Shown: in pieces, positions 5,756-11,784 of the stretch
How positions within the stretch are numbered: the stretch's first letter is position 1
How the letters are laid out: the number at the start of each line of letters is the position of its first letter
Source: Eutrophocola sp964490145
GTDB taxonomy: Bacteria > Pseudomonadota > Gammaproteobacteria > Pseudomonadales > Pseudohongiellaceae
Reading direction: 5' to 3'
Length of the DNA: 11,784 nucleotides
NCBI GenBank assembly: GCA_964490145.1
Contig: CAZBBS010000084.1
Span: 1 to 11,784 of the forward strand
Position numbers and translations under genes: made by a program
The notes under the pieces: generated by a model
What the model saw: only the letters and a program-made list of their open reading frames with translations
Database searches by the model: none
What the model was told of the DNA's origin: nothing

Positions 5756-8356
5756 TCAGGTACGAGCCACTTCCTGGATGTTCTGGACAGGAATGTTCCT
5801 GGCGTTCTCTGCTCCTTTCATGTACTCGGCAATTTCATCAAAGTTCATGTAACGGTAAATATCCGCTGCCATGGTGTTGAGGCTGCTCATGTAGCCCATG
5901 TATTCCTCAAGCGTGGGGATACGGCCCAGCAGGGAACAGACAGCGGCCATTTCGGCTGACGCCAGATAGACATTGGCGCCATCACCCAGGCGGTTGGGGA
6001 AGTTACGTGTGGATGTGGAAACTACCGTGGATTTCGCTGCAACGCGTGCCTGGTTGCCCATGCAAAGCGAGCAGCCGGGCATTTCGGTTCGGGCACCACT
6101 GGTACCGAAAACATTGTATACACCTTCTTCGGTCAGCTGATGCTGATCCATCTTGGTCGGTGGGGAAATCCACAGCCGTGTCGGGATACCTTCCTTGCTT
6201 TGCTCCAGTACCTTGGCCGCTGCGCGGAAATGACCGATATTGGTCATACAGGAACCGATGAAAACTTCATCGATGCCGGTACCTGCGACATCTGACAGTG
6301 TCTTCACATCATCAGGATCATTCGGGCAGGCCAGAATGGGTTCTTTGATCTCGTTCAGGTCAATCTCGATCACTTCCTTGTATTCGGCATCGGCATCGGC
6401 CTCCAGCAACTGGGGATCAGCCAGCCAGGCTTCCATGGCAGCAGCACGACGCTCCAGGGTGCGGGCATCGCCATAACCCTGGGAGATCATCCAGCGCAGC
6501 AAGGTAGCGTTGGATTTGAAGTATTCAATGATTGGCTCCTTGTTCAGCTTGATGGTACAGCCAGCGGCAGAGCGCTCCGCTGACGCATCTGACAATTCAA
6601 AGGCCTGTTCGATTTTGAGATCAGGCAAACCTTCGATTTCCAGGATACGACCAGAGAAGATGTTCTTCTTGCCTTTCTTCTCGACAGTCAGCAGGCCTTT
6701 CTGGATGGCCACGTACGGAATGGCATTGACCAGATCGCGCAGGGTGATGCCTGGTTGCATTTCGCCCTTGAAGCGGACGAGGACGGATTCGGGCATATCC
6801 AGTGGCATCACGCCAGTGGCAGCAGCAAATGCCACCAGGCCGGAGCCCGCCGGGAAGGAAATGCCAATCGGGAAACGGGTGTGAGAGTCACCACCAGTAC
6901 CCACGGTATCAGGCAGCAGCATACGGTTCAGCCAGCTATGGATGATGCCGTCACCAGGACGCAATGAGACGCCGCCACGGGTCTGGATGAAATCCGGAAG
7001 CGTATGCTGGGTCTGAATATCCACGGGTTTCGGGTAAGCAGCAGTATGACAGAAAGACTGCATGACCAGGTCAGCACTGAAGCCCAGGCAGGCCAGATCC
7101 TTGAGTTCGTCACGGGTCATGGGGCCGGTGGTATCCTGGGAGCCCACTGTGGTCATGCGCGGCTCGCAATAAGTGCCGGCGCGCACGCCTTCAACGCCAC
7201 AGGCTTTACCGACCATTTTCTGGGCCAGGGTGTAGCCCTTGCCACTGTCAGCAGGTGCAACCGGGCGGCGGAAGACATCGCTGGGTCCAAGACCCAGCTT
7301 TTCGCGGGCACGGTCGGTAAGGCCACGGCCAATGATCATGGGAATACGACCGCCGGCCTGGACTTCATCCAGCAGCATGTCGGTTTTCAGTTCGAAGGTG
7401 CTGATCACTTCATCACTGCCATGACGGACAATTTTGCCCTCATAGGGATAGACATCAATCACATCTCCGGTATTCAGGTTACTGACGTCACATTCAATGG
7501 GCAGTGCACCGGCATCTTCCATGGTGTTGAAGAAGATTGGTGCAATCTGGCCGCCGATACAGACGCTGCCAGCCCGTTTGTTGGGGATATGAGGAATATC
7601 ATCACCCAGATGCCAAAGCACGGAGTTGGCTGCGGATTTGCGTGAAGAGCCTGTTCCTACAACATCGCCAACCAGACACACCGGGTGACCTTTCTGTTTG
7701 AGCTCTTCAATCTGTGCCACAGCATTGGTAATGCCATCACGTGGCATTTTGTACATGGCCATGGCATGCAGTGGGATGTCTGGACGTGACCAGGCATCCG
7801 GGGCTGGCGACAGATCATCGGTATTGGTTTCACCAGGTACCTTGAAAACGGTTGTGGTGATGCAGTCCGGTACAACAGGTTTGCTTGTGAACCAGTCAGC
7901 ATTGGCCCAGGCTTCAAGAGTGGCCTTGGCATTGGCATTACCGGCATCGGCTTTTTCAGCGACGTCGTGGAAGGCATCGAACATCAGCAGGGTATGTGAC
8001 AGCTGGTTGGCGGCTTCTGCCCCCAGCTCACTGTCATCAAGCAGTTCAACCAGCGTGCTGATGTTGTAGCCGCCGAGCATGGTGCCCAGCAGTTTGACGG
8101 CATCTGCCTTGGAAACCAGTGGAGACGCGGCTTCACCTTTGGCGACTGCCGAGAGAAAGCCTGCTTTTACATAAGCGGCCTCATCAACACCGGCCGGAAT
8201 ACGGTTGCTGAGCAGATCTATCAGGAAAGCTTCCTCTCCCTGGGGGGGATTTTTGAGCAACTCAACAAGCGCAGCAGTCTGTTCTGCATCCAGGGGTTTG
8301 GGAACAATACCCATGTCGCTCCGTTCTTCCACATGGCGGCGATAAGCTTCAAGCAC
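5756..8356 (-). CDS. acnB: Bifunctional aconitate hydratase B / 2-methylisocitrate dehydratase
   Basis: The protein is 866 residues (E. coli AcnB has 865) and closely similar from end to end. It interconverts citrate and isocitrate in the TCA cycle and dehydrates/hydrates 2-methylcitrate intermediates of propionate use. It is cytoplasmic with a [4Fe-4S] cluster. The cluster ligands are C703 (FIGSCMTNIG) and C762/C765 (MPGCSLCMG), with the same 59- and 3-residue spacings as E. coli C710/C769/C772. The domain order is AcnB-specific: N-terminal HEAT-like helices (1 to about 160), the swivel domain (about 165-370, with TNTDDLSPAPDAWSRPDIPL and VGTGSSRKSAANSVLW), then the three catalytic domains. 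In E. coli, AcnB without its cluster also binds mRNA, so a regulatory role is possible here. The start is GTG at 8356-8354, with AGAGGA (8370-8365) 8 bases upstream. The N-terminus MLEAYRRHVEER matches the family. It converges on the transporter gene and diverges from the DUF1289 gene. Confidence 0.98.
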   Translation of the reverse strand: MLEAYRRHVEERSDMGIVPKPLDAEQTAALVELLKNPPQGEEAFLIDLLSNRIPAGVDEAAYVKAGFLSAVAKGEAASPLVSKADAVKLLGTMLGGYNISTLVELLDDSELGAEAANQLSHTLLMFDAFHDVAEKADAGNANAKATLEAWANADWFTSKPVVPDCITTTVFKVPGETNTDDLSPAPDAWSRPDIPLHAMAMYKMPRDGITNAVAQIEELKQKGHPVCLVGDVVGTGSSRKSAANSVLWHLGDDIPHIPNKRAGSVCIGGQIAPIFFNTMEDAGALPIECDVSNLNTGDVIDVYPYEGKIVRHGSDEVISTFELKTDMLLDEVQAGGRIPMIIGRGLTDRAREKLGLGPSDVFRRPVAPADSGKGYTLAQKMVGKACGVEGVRAGTYCEPRMTTVGSQDTTGPMTRDELKDLACLGFSADLVMQSFCHTAAYPKPVDIQTQHTLPDFIQTRGGVSLRPGDGIIHSWLNRMLLPDTVGTGGDSHTRFPIGISFPAGSGLVAFAAATGVMPLDMPESVLVRFKGEMQPGITLRDLVNAIPYVAIQKGLLTVEKKGKKNIFSGRILEIEGLPDLKIEQAFELSDASAERSAAGCTIKLNKEPIIEYFKSNATLLRWMISQGYGDARTLERRAAAMEAWLADPQLLEADADAEYKEVIEIDLNEIKEPILACPNDPDDVKTLSDVAGTGIDEVFIGSCMTNIGHFRAAAKVLEQSKEGIPTRLWISPPTKMDQHQLTEEGVYNVFGTSGARTEMPGCSLCMGNQARVAAKSTVVSTSTRNFPNRLGDGANVYLASAEMAAVCSLLGRIPTLEEYMGYMSSLNTMAADIYRYMNFDEIAEYMKGAENARNIPVQNIQEVART

Positions 8357-8364
8357 GTCTGGTA

Positions 8365-8370
8365 TCCTCT
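8365..8370 (-). promoter_or_regulatory. Ribosome binding site of acnB
   Basis: The minus strand reads AGAGGA, 8 bases before the GTG start at 8356. It supports GTG as the start, which also gives the expected family N-terminus. Confidence 0.7.
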
Positions 8371-8390
8371 TGAAATAAGGTCATTAAGGG

Positions 8391-8406
8391 TTGTCCGGAT
8401 GGACAA
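8391..8406. promoter_or_regulatory. 16-bp perfect dyad in the acnB / DUF1289 divergent region, possible operator
   Basis: TTGTCC-GGAT-GGACAA is a perfect 6-bp inverted repeat with a 4-base centre. It lies 35 bases upstream of the acnB start and 54 bases upstream of the DUF1289 gene's first ATG. It fits the half-site form TTGT-N8-ACAA, reported for the sugar-metabolism regulator HexR in pseudomonads, but that pattern is short and the match may be chance. In RNA it could instead form a small hairpin in the acnB leader. Confidence 0.4.
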
Positions 8407-8418
8407 AAGCGGGCGCTA

Positions 8419-8424
8419 ATTCTA
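8419..8424 (-). promoter_or_regulatory. Candidate -10 element for acnB
   Basis: The minus strand reads TAGAAT, one base off TATAAT. It would place the acnB transcript start near 8412 with a leader of about 55 bases. No good -35 is seen (TAGTCT at 17-bp spacing is poor), so the promoter may need an activator or this may be chance. On the + strand the overlapping GCTAAT (8415-8420), 18 bases after TTGTCC (8391-8396), is an equally weak promoter for the DUF1289 gene. Confidence 0.3.
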
Positions 8425-8460
8425 CTCGAAACGGCCCCTAAAGACTAGGTTGGGGAGGGG

Positions 8461-8940
8461 ATGGCGCGTTACAATCCTGTATCTATGAGTACAATCAAAA
8501 CCCCCTGTATCGGTATTTGTTCAACCACCTCGCTGGGTGACAAAATCTGTCGCGGCTGCAAACGCTTCGGCTTCGAGGTGATCAACTGGAACCAGTACCA
8601 GGACGTTGAAAAAAGGGCGGTACTCAATCGCATTGACCAGCTTACCCGGCAGATTATGGCGCCACGGTTCCATATCTTTTCTGTTGATCGTCTGCAACAG
8701 GCTCTGGATGACTACCGTTTTTTCTACGACCCGCAAATGTCTCCCCATTGTTGGCTGCATAATTTCATGCAGAAGCGTCATTACCAGATCAGGGATCTGG
8801 CCGACCTGGGGGTCGAACTGACTCCACAGTATGCGCATATGGATCTCAGGGACCTGCTAGGCGAGGTGAACGATGAGCTTTTCCAGCTGAGTCTCGCCCA
8901 TTTCGAGCGTTATTTCGACACGTTTCACAAGGGATATTGA
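8461..8940 (+). CDS. DUF1289 four-cysteine protein with long C-terminal extension
   Basis: This 159-residue soluble protein begins with a DUF1289 core at residues 14-45: TPCIGICSTT followed by CRGCKRFG. Its cysteines C16-x3-C20 and C30-x2-C33 suggest a small metal-binding knuckle, probably zinc. DUF1289 proteins are often only about 60-80 residues and have no assigned function. Here about 110 further residues follow, rich in aromatics and acids (for example DDYRFFYDPQ and LAHFERYFDTF), with no motif I recognise. The start is unsure. ATG 8461 has GGAGG (8454-8458) only 2 bases before it, closer than ideal. ATG 8485 (MSTIKTPC) gives a more typical family N-terminus but lacks a nearby ribosome site. 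It is read divergently from acnB. The secreted NHL gene starts 35 bases downstream, so the two may share a transcript. Confidence 0.8.
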   Translation: MARYNPVSMSTIKTPCIGICSTTSLGDKICRGCKRFGFEVINWNQYQDVEKRAVLNRIDQLTRQIMAPRFHIFSVDRLQQALDDYRFFYDPQMSPHCWLHNFMQKRHYQIRDLADLGVELTPQYAHMDLRDLLGEVNDELFQLSLAHFERYFDTFHKGY

Positions 8941-8963
8941 TTGCCGGAAGGCTTAACCAACGC

Positions 8964-8968
8964 AGGAG
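8964..8968 (+). promoter_or_regulatory. Ribosome binding site that decides the NHL gene start
   Basis: AGGAG lies 7 bases before ATG 8976. This, and the signal peptide that begins exactly there, rule out the in-frame upstream start at 8937, which would overlap the DUF1289 gene and add an arginine-rich stretch. Confidence 0.85.
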
Positions 8969-8975
8969 AAAAACC

Positions 8976-10100
8976 ATGAGAATTCACTGGTTATTATTGT
9001 TCAGTCTCATAACGCTCAGTGTGAGTGCCCAGACTTACAAGGTTGATGCCAGCTGGCCGCAGGCCTTGCCCAACAACCAGATCCTTGGGCAGGTTTCCGG
9101 AATAGCCGTTGCCGGTGATGACACCATCTGGGTGCTGCACCGGCCCAAATCACTCACCACAAATGATTTATCTGCTGTGCTGGATCCACCATTGTCCACC
9201 TGTTGCCGACCAGCGCCTGCTGTCCTGCAATTCAATCAACAGGGTGATCTGCTGCAAGCCTGGGGAGGCCCAGTCTGGAATCCGGGAACCCAGTCATGGG
9301 AGTCGCCAGTCCAGGATTGGCCCATGAATGAGCACGGGATTTTTGTGGATGATGAAGGATTTGTCTGGATAGGGGGTAACCAGGGAAGTTACGATGGTGC
9401 TGGTGGTCGCCATCAAGTGGTCAAGTACACGCCTTCCGGTGAGCACGTTCTGTCGATCGGGGTTTCCGGCGAAACAGCAGGTAGTAATGACCAGGAGCGA
9501 TTGGGCAGACCGGCAGATATCGCCGTGGATGTCCAGGCGCGGGAAGTCTACATTGCTGATGGCTACCTGAACCGGCGTATCGTGGTGTTCGACAGTGTCA
9601 CCGGCGCCTACAAGCGTCACTGGGGCGCCTATGGCAACAGGCCCGATGATGCAACACGACCACCTTACCAGCCAGTGGCGCAGGACGCCTTGCCTGATCA
9701 GTTCCTGGGGCCGGTTCACGCGGTACTGATCGGTCCTGATGACCTGATCTATGTGGCCGACCGGACAGCAGACAGGATCCAGGTGTTTGATAAAAAAGGC
9801 GGCTTTGTCCGGGAAGTGCAGATAGCCCCCAATACCCTGGACCAGGGTTCTGCCTGGGACCTGGCAATTTCGCCACTGGAAAATTACCGCTGGCTGTTTG
9901 TTGCCGATGGCTCAAACCGTGTTATCTGGCAGTTGGAAAGGGAAAACCTGGCCATTGTCGGATCGTTCGGGCAGGGCGGCAGACAGGCCGGGCAGTTTGA
10001 CTGGTTGCATAATATTGATGTGGACGCCAGCGGCAATATCTATACAGCTGAAGTCAACAATGGTCGGCGTATTCAGAAGTTCTCACCGACAGCGCCATGA
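8976..10100 (+). CDS. Secreted NHL-repeat beta-propeller protein, resembling peptidyl-alpha-hydroxyglycine lyase (PAL)
   Basis: This 374-residue protein has a clear signal peptide (MRIHWLLLFSLITLSVSA, likely cut before QT), so it acts in the periplasm or outside. The mature part shows repeated NHL blades of the form 'h-GI-VD-G-hWh' and 'hhhADG-NRRIhVFD'. Examples are HGIFVDDEGFVWIGG (H120 first), DIAVDVQAREVYIADGYLNRR, AVLIGPDDLIYVADRTADR and HNIDVDASGNIYTAEV (H345 first). The closing NNGRRIQKF is typical of bacterial proteins annotated as PAL-like. True PAL cleaves peptidyl-hydroxyglycine to amidated peptides. I cannot confirm its metal and catalytic residues here, so the enzyme activity is unproven and a binding or lactonase-like role is equally open. 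A CC pair (near residues 72-73) may form a disulfide in the exported protein. It follows the DUF1289 gene by 35 bp and precedes two more exported-protein genes. Confidence 0.85.
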   Translation: MRIHWLLLFSLITLSVSAQTYKVDASWPQALPNNQILGQVSGIAVAGDDTIWVLHRPKSLTTNDLSAVLDPPLSTCCRPAPAVLQFNQQGDLLQAWGGPVWNPGTQSWESPVQDWPMNEHGIFVDDEGFVWIGGNQGSYDGAGGRHQVVKYTPSGEHVLSIGVSGETAGSNDQERLGRPADIAVDVQAREVYIADGYLNRRIVVFDSVTGAYKRHWGAYGNRPDDATRPPYQPVAQDALPDQFLGPVHAVLIGPDDLIYVADRTADRIQVFDKKGGFVREVQIAPNTLDQGSAWDLAISPLENYRWLFVADGSNRVIWQLERENLAIVGSFGQGGRQAGQFDWLHNIDVDASGNIYTAEVNNGRRIQKFSPTAP

Positions 10101-10112
10101 TGGCGGCGTCCC

Positions 10113-10135
10113 TGTCCTGAACGATGAGCAGGACA
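10113..10135. repeat. Inverted repeat after the NHL gene
   Basis: TGTCCTG (10113-10119) and CAGGACA (10129-10135) are a perfect 7-bp inverted repeat with a 9-base loop, 13 bases past the NHL stop. No T tract follows, so it is not a standard terminator. It could be an mRNA-stabilising hairpin, an operator for the next genes, or chance. Confidence 0.35.
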
Positions 10136-10189
10136 TGGACAAAACCGGACCCTCAGTTTATTCTCTAGCGGACAAGTATGGGGGGGAAG

Positions 10190-11014
10190 ATGCAAAACAA
10201 GAAGTTAGCGGTATTTTTGCTGATGTGGTTGCCCGTCGCTGTTCTGGGGCAGGGTGCCAGCGTAAAACGCCTGGCAAACGGCGTACCGGATATTCAGGGT
10301 GTCTGGCAGGTGATGAACACCGCCAACTGGAACCTCGAAGACCATATAGCCGAACAGGGAGCCGTTGAAAGCCTGGGGGCCATTGGCGCGGTTCTGCCAG
10401 GATCCAGTGTCGTTACCGGAAAAACCATTCCTTACCTGCCGGAATCCCTTGCACAGCGAGAAGCGAATTTTGCTGGCCGGCGCCTGGAAGACCCGGAAGC
10501 CAAGTGTTTTATGCCAGGCATTCCCCGGGCCACCTATTTACCGCAGCCCTTCCAGATATTCCAGACCGATTCCGATATCTTCATGGCTTACCAGTTTGCC
10601 GGTGCTGTACGTAATATCTACATGAGCGATCATATGGAAGCACCGATCGACAGCTGGATGGGATGGTCGAACGGCCACTGGGAGGGGGATTCGCTGGTCG
10701 TCGAGGTTGCTGGTCTGAATCCCAACTGGCTGGACAGAGCAGGCAATTTTTATACGTCCACCGCAAAAATTACCGAGCGTTTTACTCCCTTGGGGGCTAA
10801 CCATATGCAATATGAGGCAACCATCGACGATCCTGAGGTTTTTGCCAGAGCTTGGACGATCAGCATGCCCTTGTACCGCCATGTAGAGGACAACGCCCGT
10901 TTGTTTGAATTCAAGTGTCCGGAGTTTGCCGAGGAAATCATGTACAACCACCTCAAACGGGAAAATTATCTGCGCGATGCCGGTTTTCCCGTTGATGGAG
11001 ATAGCGATGAATAA
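10190..11014 (+). CDS. Secreted protein of unknown function with GHWEGDSLVVE motif (first of two paralogues)
   Basis: This is a 274-residue protein from ATG 10190, or 278 from ATG 10178 in the same frame. The later start gives a cleaner signal peptide (MQNKKLAVFLLMWLPVAVLG, cut near GQG). Neither has an ideal ribosome site, and a run of seven Gs lies between the two. The mature part opens with NGVPDIQGVWQVMNTANW. It then carries the family landmarks: KCFMPGIPRA, FQIFQTDSDIFMAY, WMGWSNGHWEGDSLVVEVAG, ITERFTPLG, a YEATIDDPEVFARAW segment, and LFEFKCPE near the end. I know this pattern from many uncharacterised exported proteins of gammaproteobacteria and acidobacteria; no function is established. 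The two landmark cysteines (KCFMPG and FKCPE) may pair. The stop overlaps the next start by 8 bp (ATGAATAA), so the two proteins are probably made together. Confidence 0.8.
   Translation: MQNKKLAVFLLMWLPVAVLGQGASVKRLANGVPDIQGVWQVMNTANWNLEDHIAEQGAVESLGAIGAVLPGSSVVTGKTIPYLPESLAQREANFAGRRLEDPEAKCFMPGIPRATYLPQPFQIFQTDSDIFMAYQFAGAVRNIYMSDHMEAPIDSWMGWSNGHWEGDSLVVEVAGLNPNWLDRAGNFYTSTAKITERFTPLGANHMQYEATIDDPEVFARAWTISMPLYRHVEDNARLFEFKCPEFAEEIMYNHLKRENYLRDAGFPVDGDSDE
10997..11000 (+). promoter_or_regulatory. Ribosome binding site of the second WEGD-motif gene, inside the first
   Basis: GGAG lies 6 bases before ATG 11007, within the last codons of the preceding gene. It supports 11007 over the in-frame ATG at 11019, and supports translational coupling. 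Confidence 0.65.
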
Positions 11015-11784
11015 ATGCATGCAGGTCAGTTTCTGGTTGGCAGGTGTTGGTGCCTTGTCTCTCTCAGCCCTGGTTGTCGCCCAGGATGATACCTGGGAAA
11101 TGCCAAGAACTTCCTGGGGTGATCCGCTGTTGCAAGGCTACTGGACCAATTCAACGTTTGTTCCCCTCGAGCGTCCCGAGGCACTGGGCACGCAGCAGTT
11201 TTACAGCCTGGAGGAAATGGCGGAAAACATTCGGGTCAAAATCGAAGAGAACTACGATGAAAACCTGACGGGGACAGCGGCAGATGTTCATTACCAGTTC
11301 GACGATTATGGCATGAACAGGACCGAAGACAATATTACCCAGAACCTGAGAACCTCCATTATCTATGATCCACCCAATGGCCGTTATCCGGCGTTGACGG
11401 ATCAAGCCAAAGCCAACCTTCAGGCCTACACTGAATTTCGTCGTGATCATCAGTGGGATAGTGCCAAGACCCGATCGCTGTCTGAACGCTGCCTGATCTG
11501 GGACCAGGAAGGGCCGCCCATTATGCCGCTGGGATACAACAGCACCCACCGTTTCATGCAAACCGAAAACTACGTGATCCTGCTGCACGAAATGATCCAT
11601 GATGCCCGGATCATTCCCCTGGATGGCGGTGATCCGGCTGAAAACAGCTTGCCGCAATGGCTGGGTAATTCCCGGGGACACTGGGAAGGCGATACGCTGG
11701 TCGTGGAAACAACGGGCTACTCAGGCAGAACCAACACACCCGGTCTTCGTGGTGTTCCCATGAGCAGTCAGGCCCACGTGGTTG
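11007..11784 (+). CDS. Secreted protein of unknown function with GHWEGDTLVVE motif (second paralogue, 3' end outside window)
   Basis: The frame opens at ATG 11007, overlaps the previous gene by 8 bp and stays open to the window edge, giving 259 codons so far. An N-terminal signal peptide (MNKCMQVSFWLAGVGALSLS, then ALVVA, cut before QDD) predicts export. The mature part starts DDTWEMPRTSWGDPLLQGYW, the same 'D-QG-W' opening as its neighbour. It then shows SLSERCLIWDQEGPP, FMQTENYVILLHEM, ARIIPLDGG and WLGNSRGHWEGDTLVVETTG, in the family's usual order. The later landmarks (the ERF block, the D-PE-F block and the final Cys) should lie past 11784. Its long insert between the opening and the first Cys (about residues 55-150) is absent from the neighbour, so the two have diverged and are not a recent duplication. 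Function unknown. Confidence 0.8.
   Translation, partial: MNKCMQVSFWLAGVGALSLSALVVAQDDTWEMPRTSWGDPLLQGYWTNSTFVPLERPEALGTQQFYSLEEMAENIRVKIEENYDENLTGTAADVHYQFDDYGMNRTEDNITQNLRTSIIYDPPNGRYPALTDQAKANLQAYTEFRRDHQWDSAKTRSLSERCLIWDQEGPPIMPLGYNSTHRFMQTENYVILLHEMIHDARIIPLDGGDPAENSLPQWLGNSRGHWEGDTLVVETTGYSGRTNTPGLRGVPMSSQAHVV

Noticed and set aside
7004..7645. 213-codon open frame on the plus strand, opposite acnB
   Set aside because: acnB is full length and highly conserved on the other strand; this frame shows no recognisable domain or ribosome site.
8937..8975. Upstream in-frame ATG adding 13 residues to the NHL protein
   Set aside because: It overlaps the DUF1289 stop, lacks a ribosome site and would bury the signal peptide behind an Arg-rich stretch. 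ATG 8976 has AGGAG at ideal spacing.
11151..11681. 176-codon minus-strand open frame at the right end
   Set aside because: It is antisense to the second WEGD-motif gene, whose plus-strand frame has a signal peptide, a ribosome site and family motifs.
1..11784. Search for CRISPR repeats, insertion sequences, tRNA or rRNA genes, and phage or toxin-antitoxin genes
   Set aside because: No regularly spaced direct repeats, transposase motifs, cloverleaf-like sequences or defence-type proteins were seen on reading both strands.

Overview
The window reads as chromosome of a free-living gammaproteobacterium, at roughly 50-55% GC judged by eye. The main evidence is an AcnB-type aconitase and a PepN aminopeptidase that are both very close to the enterobacterial/pseudomonad forms. 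A rhomboid - YeaC-like (DUF1315) - DUF2797 - pepN gene block, which I recall from pseudomonads and relatives, supports this. The secreted proteins at the right end are of a kind I associate with marine/oligotrophic gammaproteobacteria and acidobacteria. I cannot name a genus.

Layout. (1) Bases 1-4186, + strand: the 3' end of a rhomboid intramembrane protease, a small DUF1315/YeaC-like protein, a Cys-rich DUF2797 protein and full-length pepN. These are tightly packed (15-bp gap, ATGA overlap, 21-bp gap) and look like one transcription unit. (2) Bases 4187-4325: intergenic, with a terminator hairpin just before the next gene. (3) Bases 4326-5690, +: a 12-TM MFS transporter of the aromatic acid:H+ symporter (AAHS) type, with no aromatic catabolism genes beside it. 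(4) Bases 5708-5740: a perfect 15-bp inverted repeat acting as a two-way terminator between converging genes. (5) Bases 5756-8356, - strand: acnB, a TCA and methylcitrate cycle enzyme. (6) Bases 8357-8460: a divergent promoter region with a 16-bp perfect dyad. (7) Bases 8461-8940, +: a DUF1289 four-cysteine protein with a long C-terminal extension. (8) Bases 8976-11784, +: a secreted NHL beta-propeller protein followed by two overlapping genes for secreted proteins that share a GHWEGD-LVVE motif. The last one runs off the window and starts at 11007.

How the parts work together. The left two thirds is housekeeping: proteolysis, carbon metabolism and one transporter. The right end (8976 onward) is the accessory-looking part. 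It has three exported proteins in a row, two of them apparent paralogues translated with an 8-bp overlap, and their function is unknown to me. This is the best candidate for undescribed biology, although nothing in the sequence fixes its role. I see no tRNA, rRNA, CRISPR array, insertion sequence, phage gene or attachment site.
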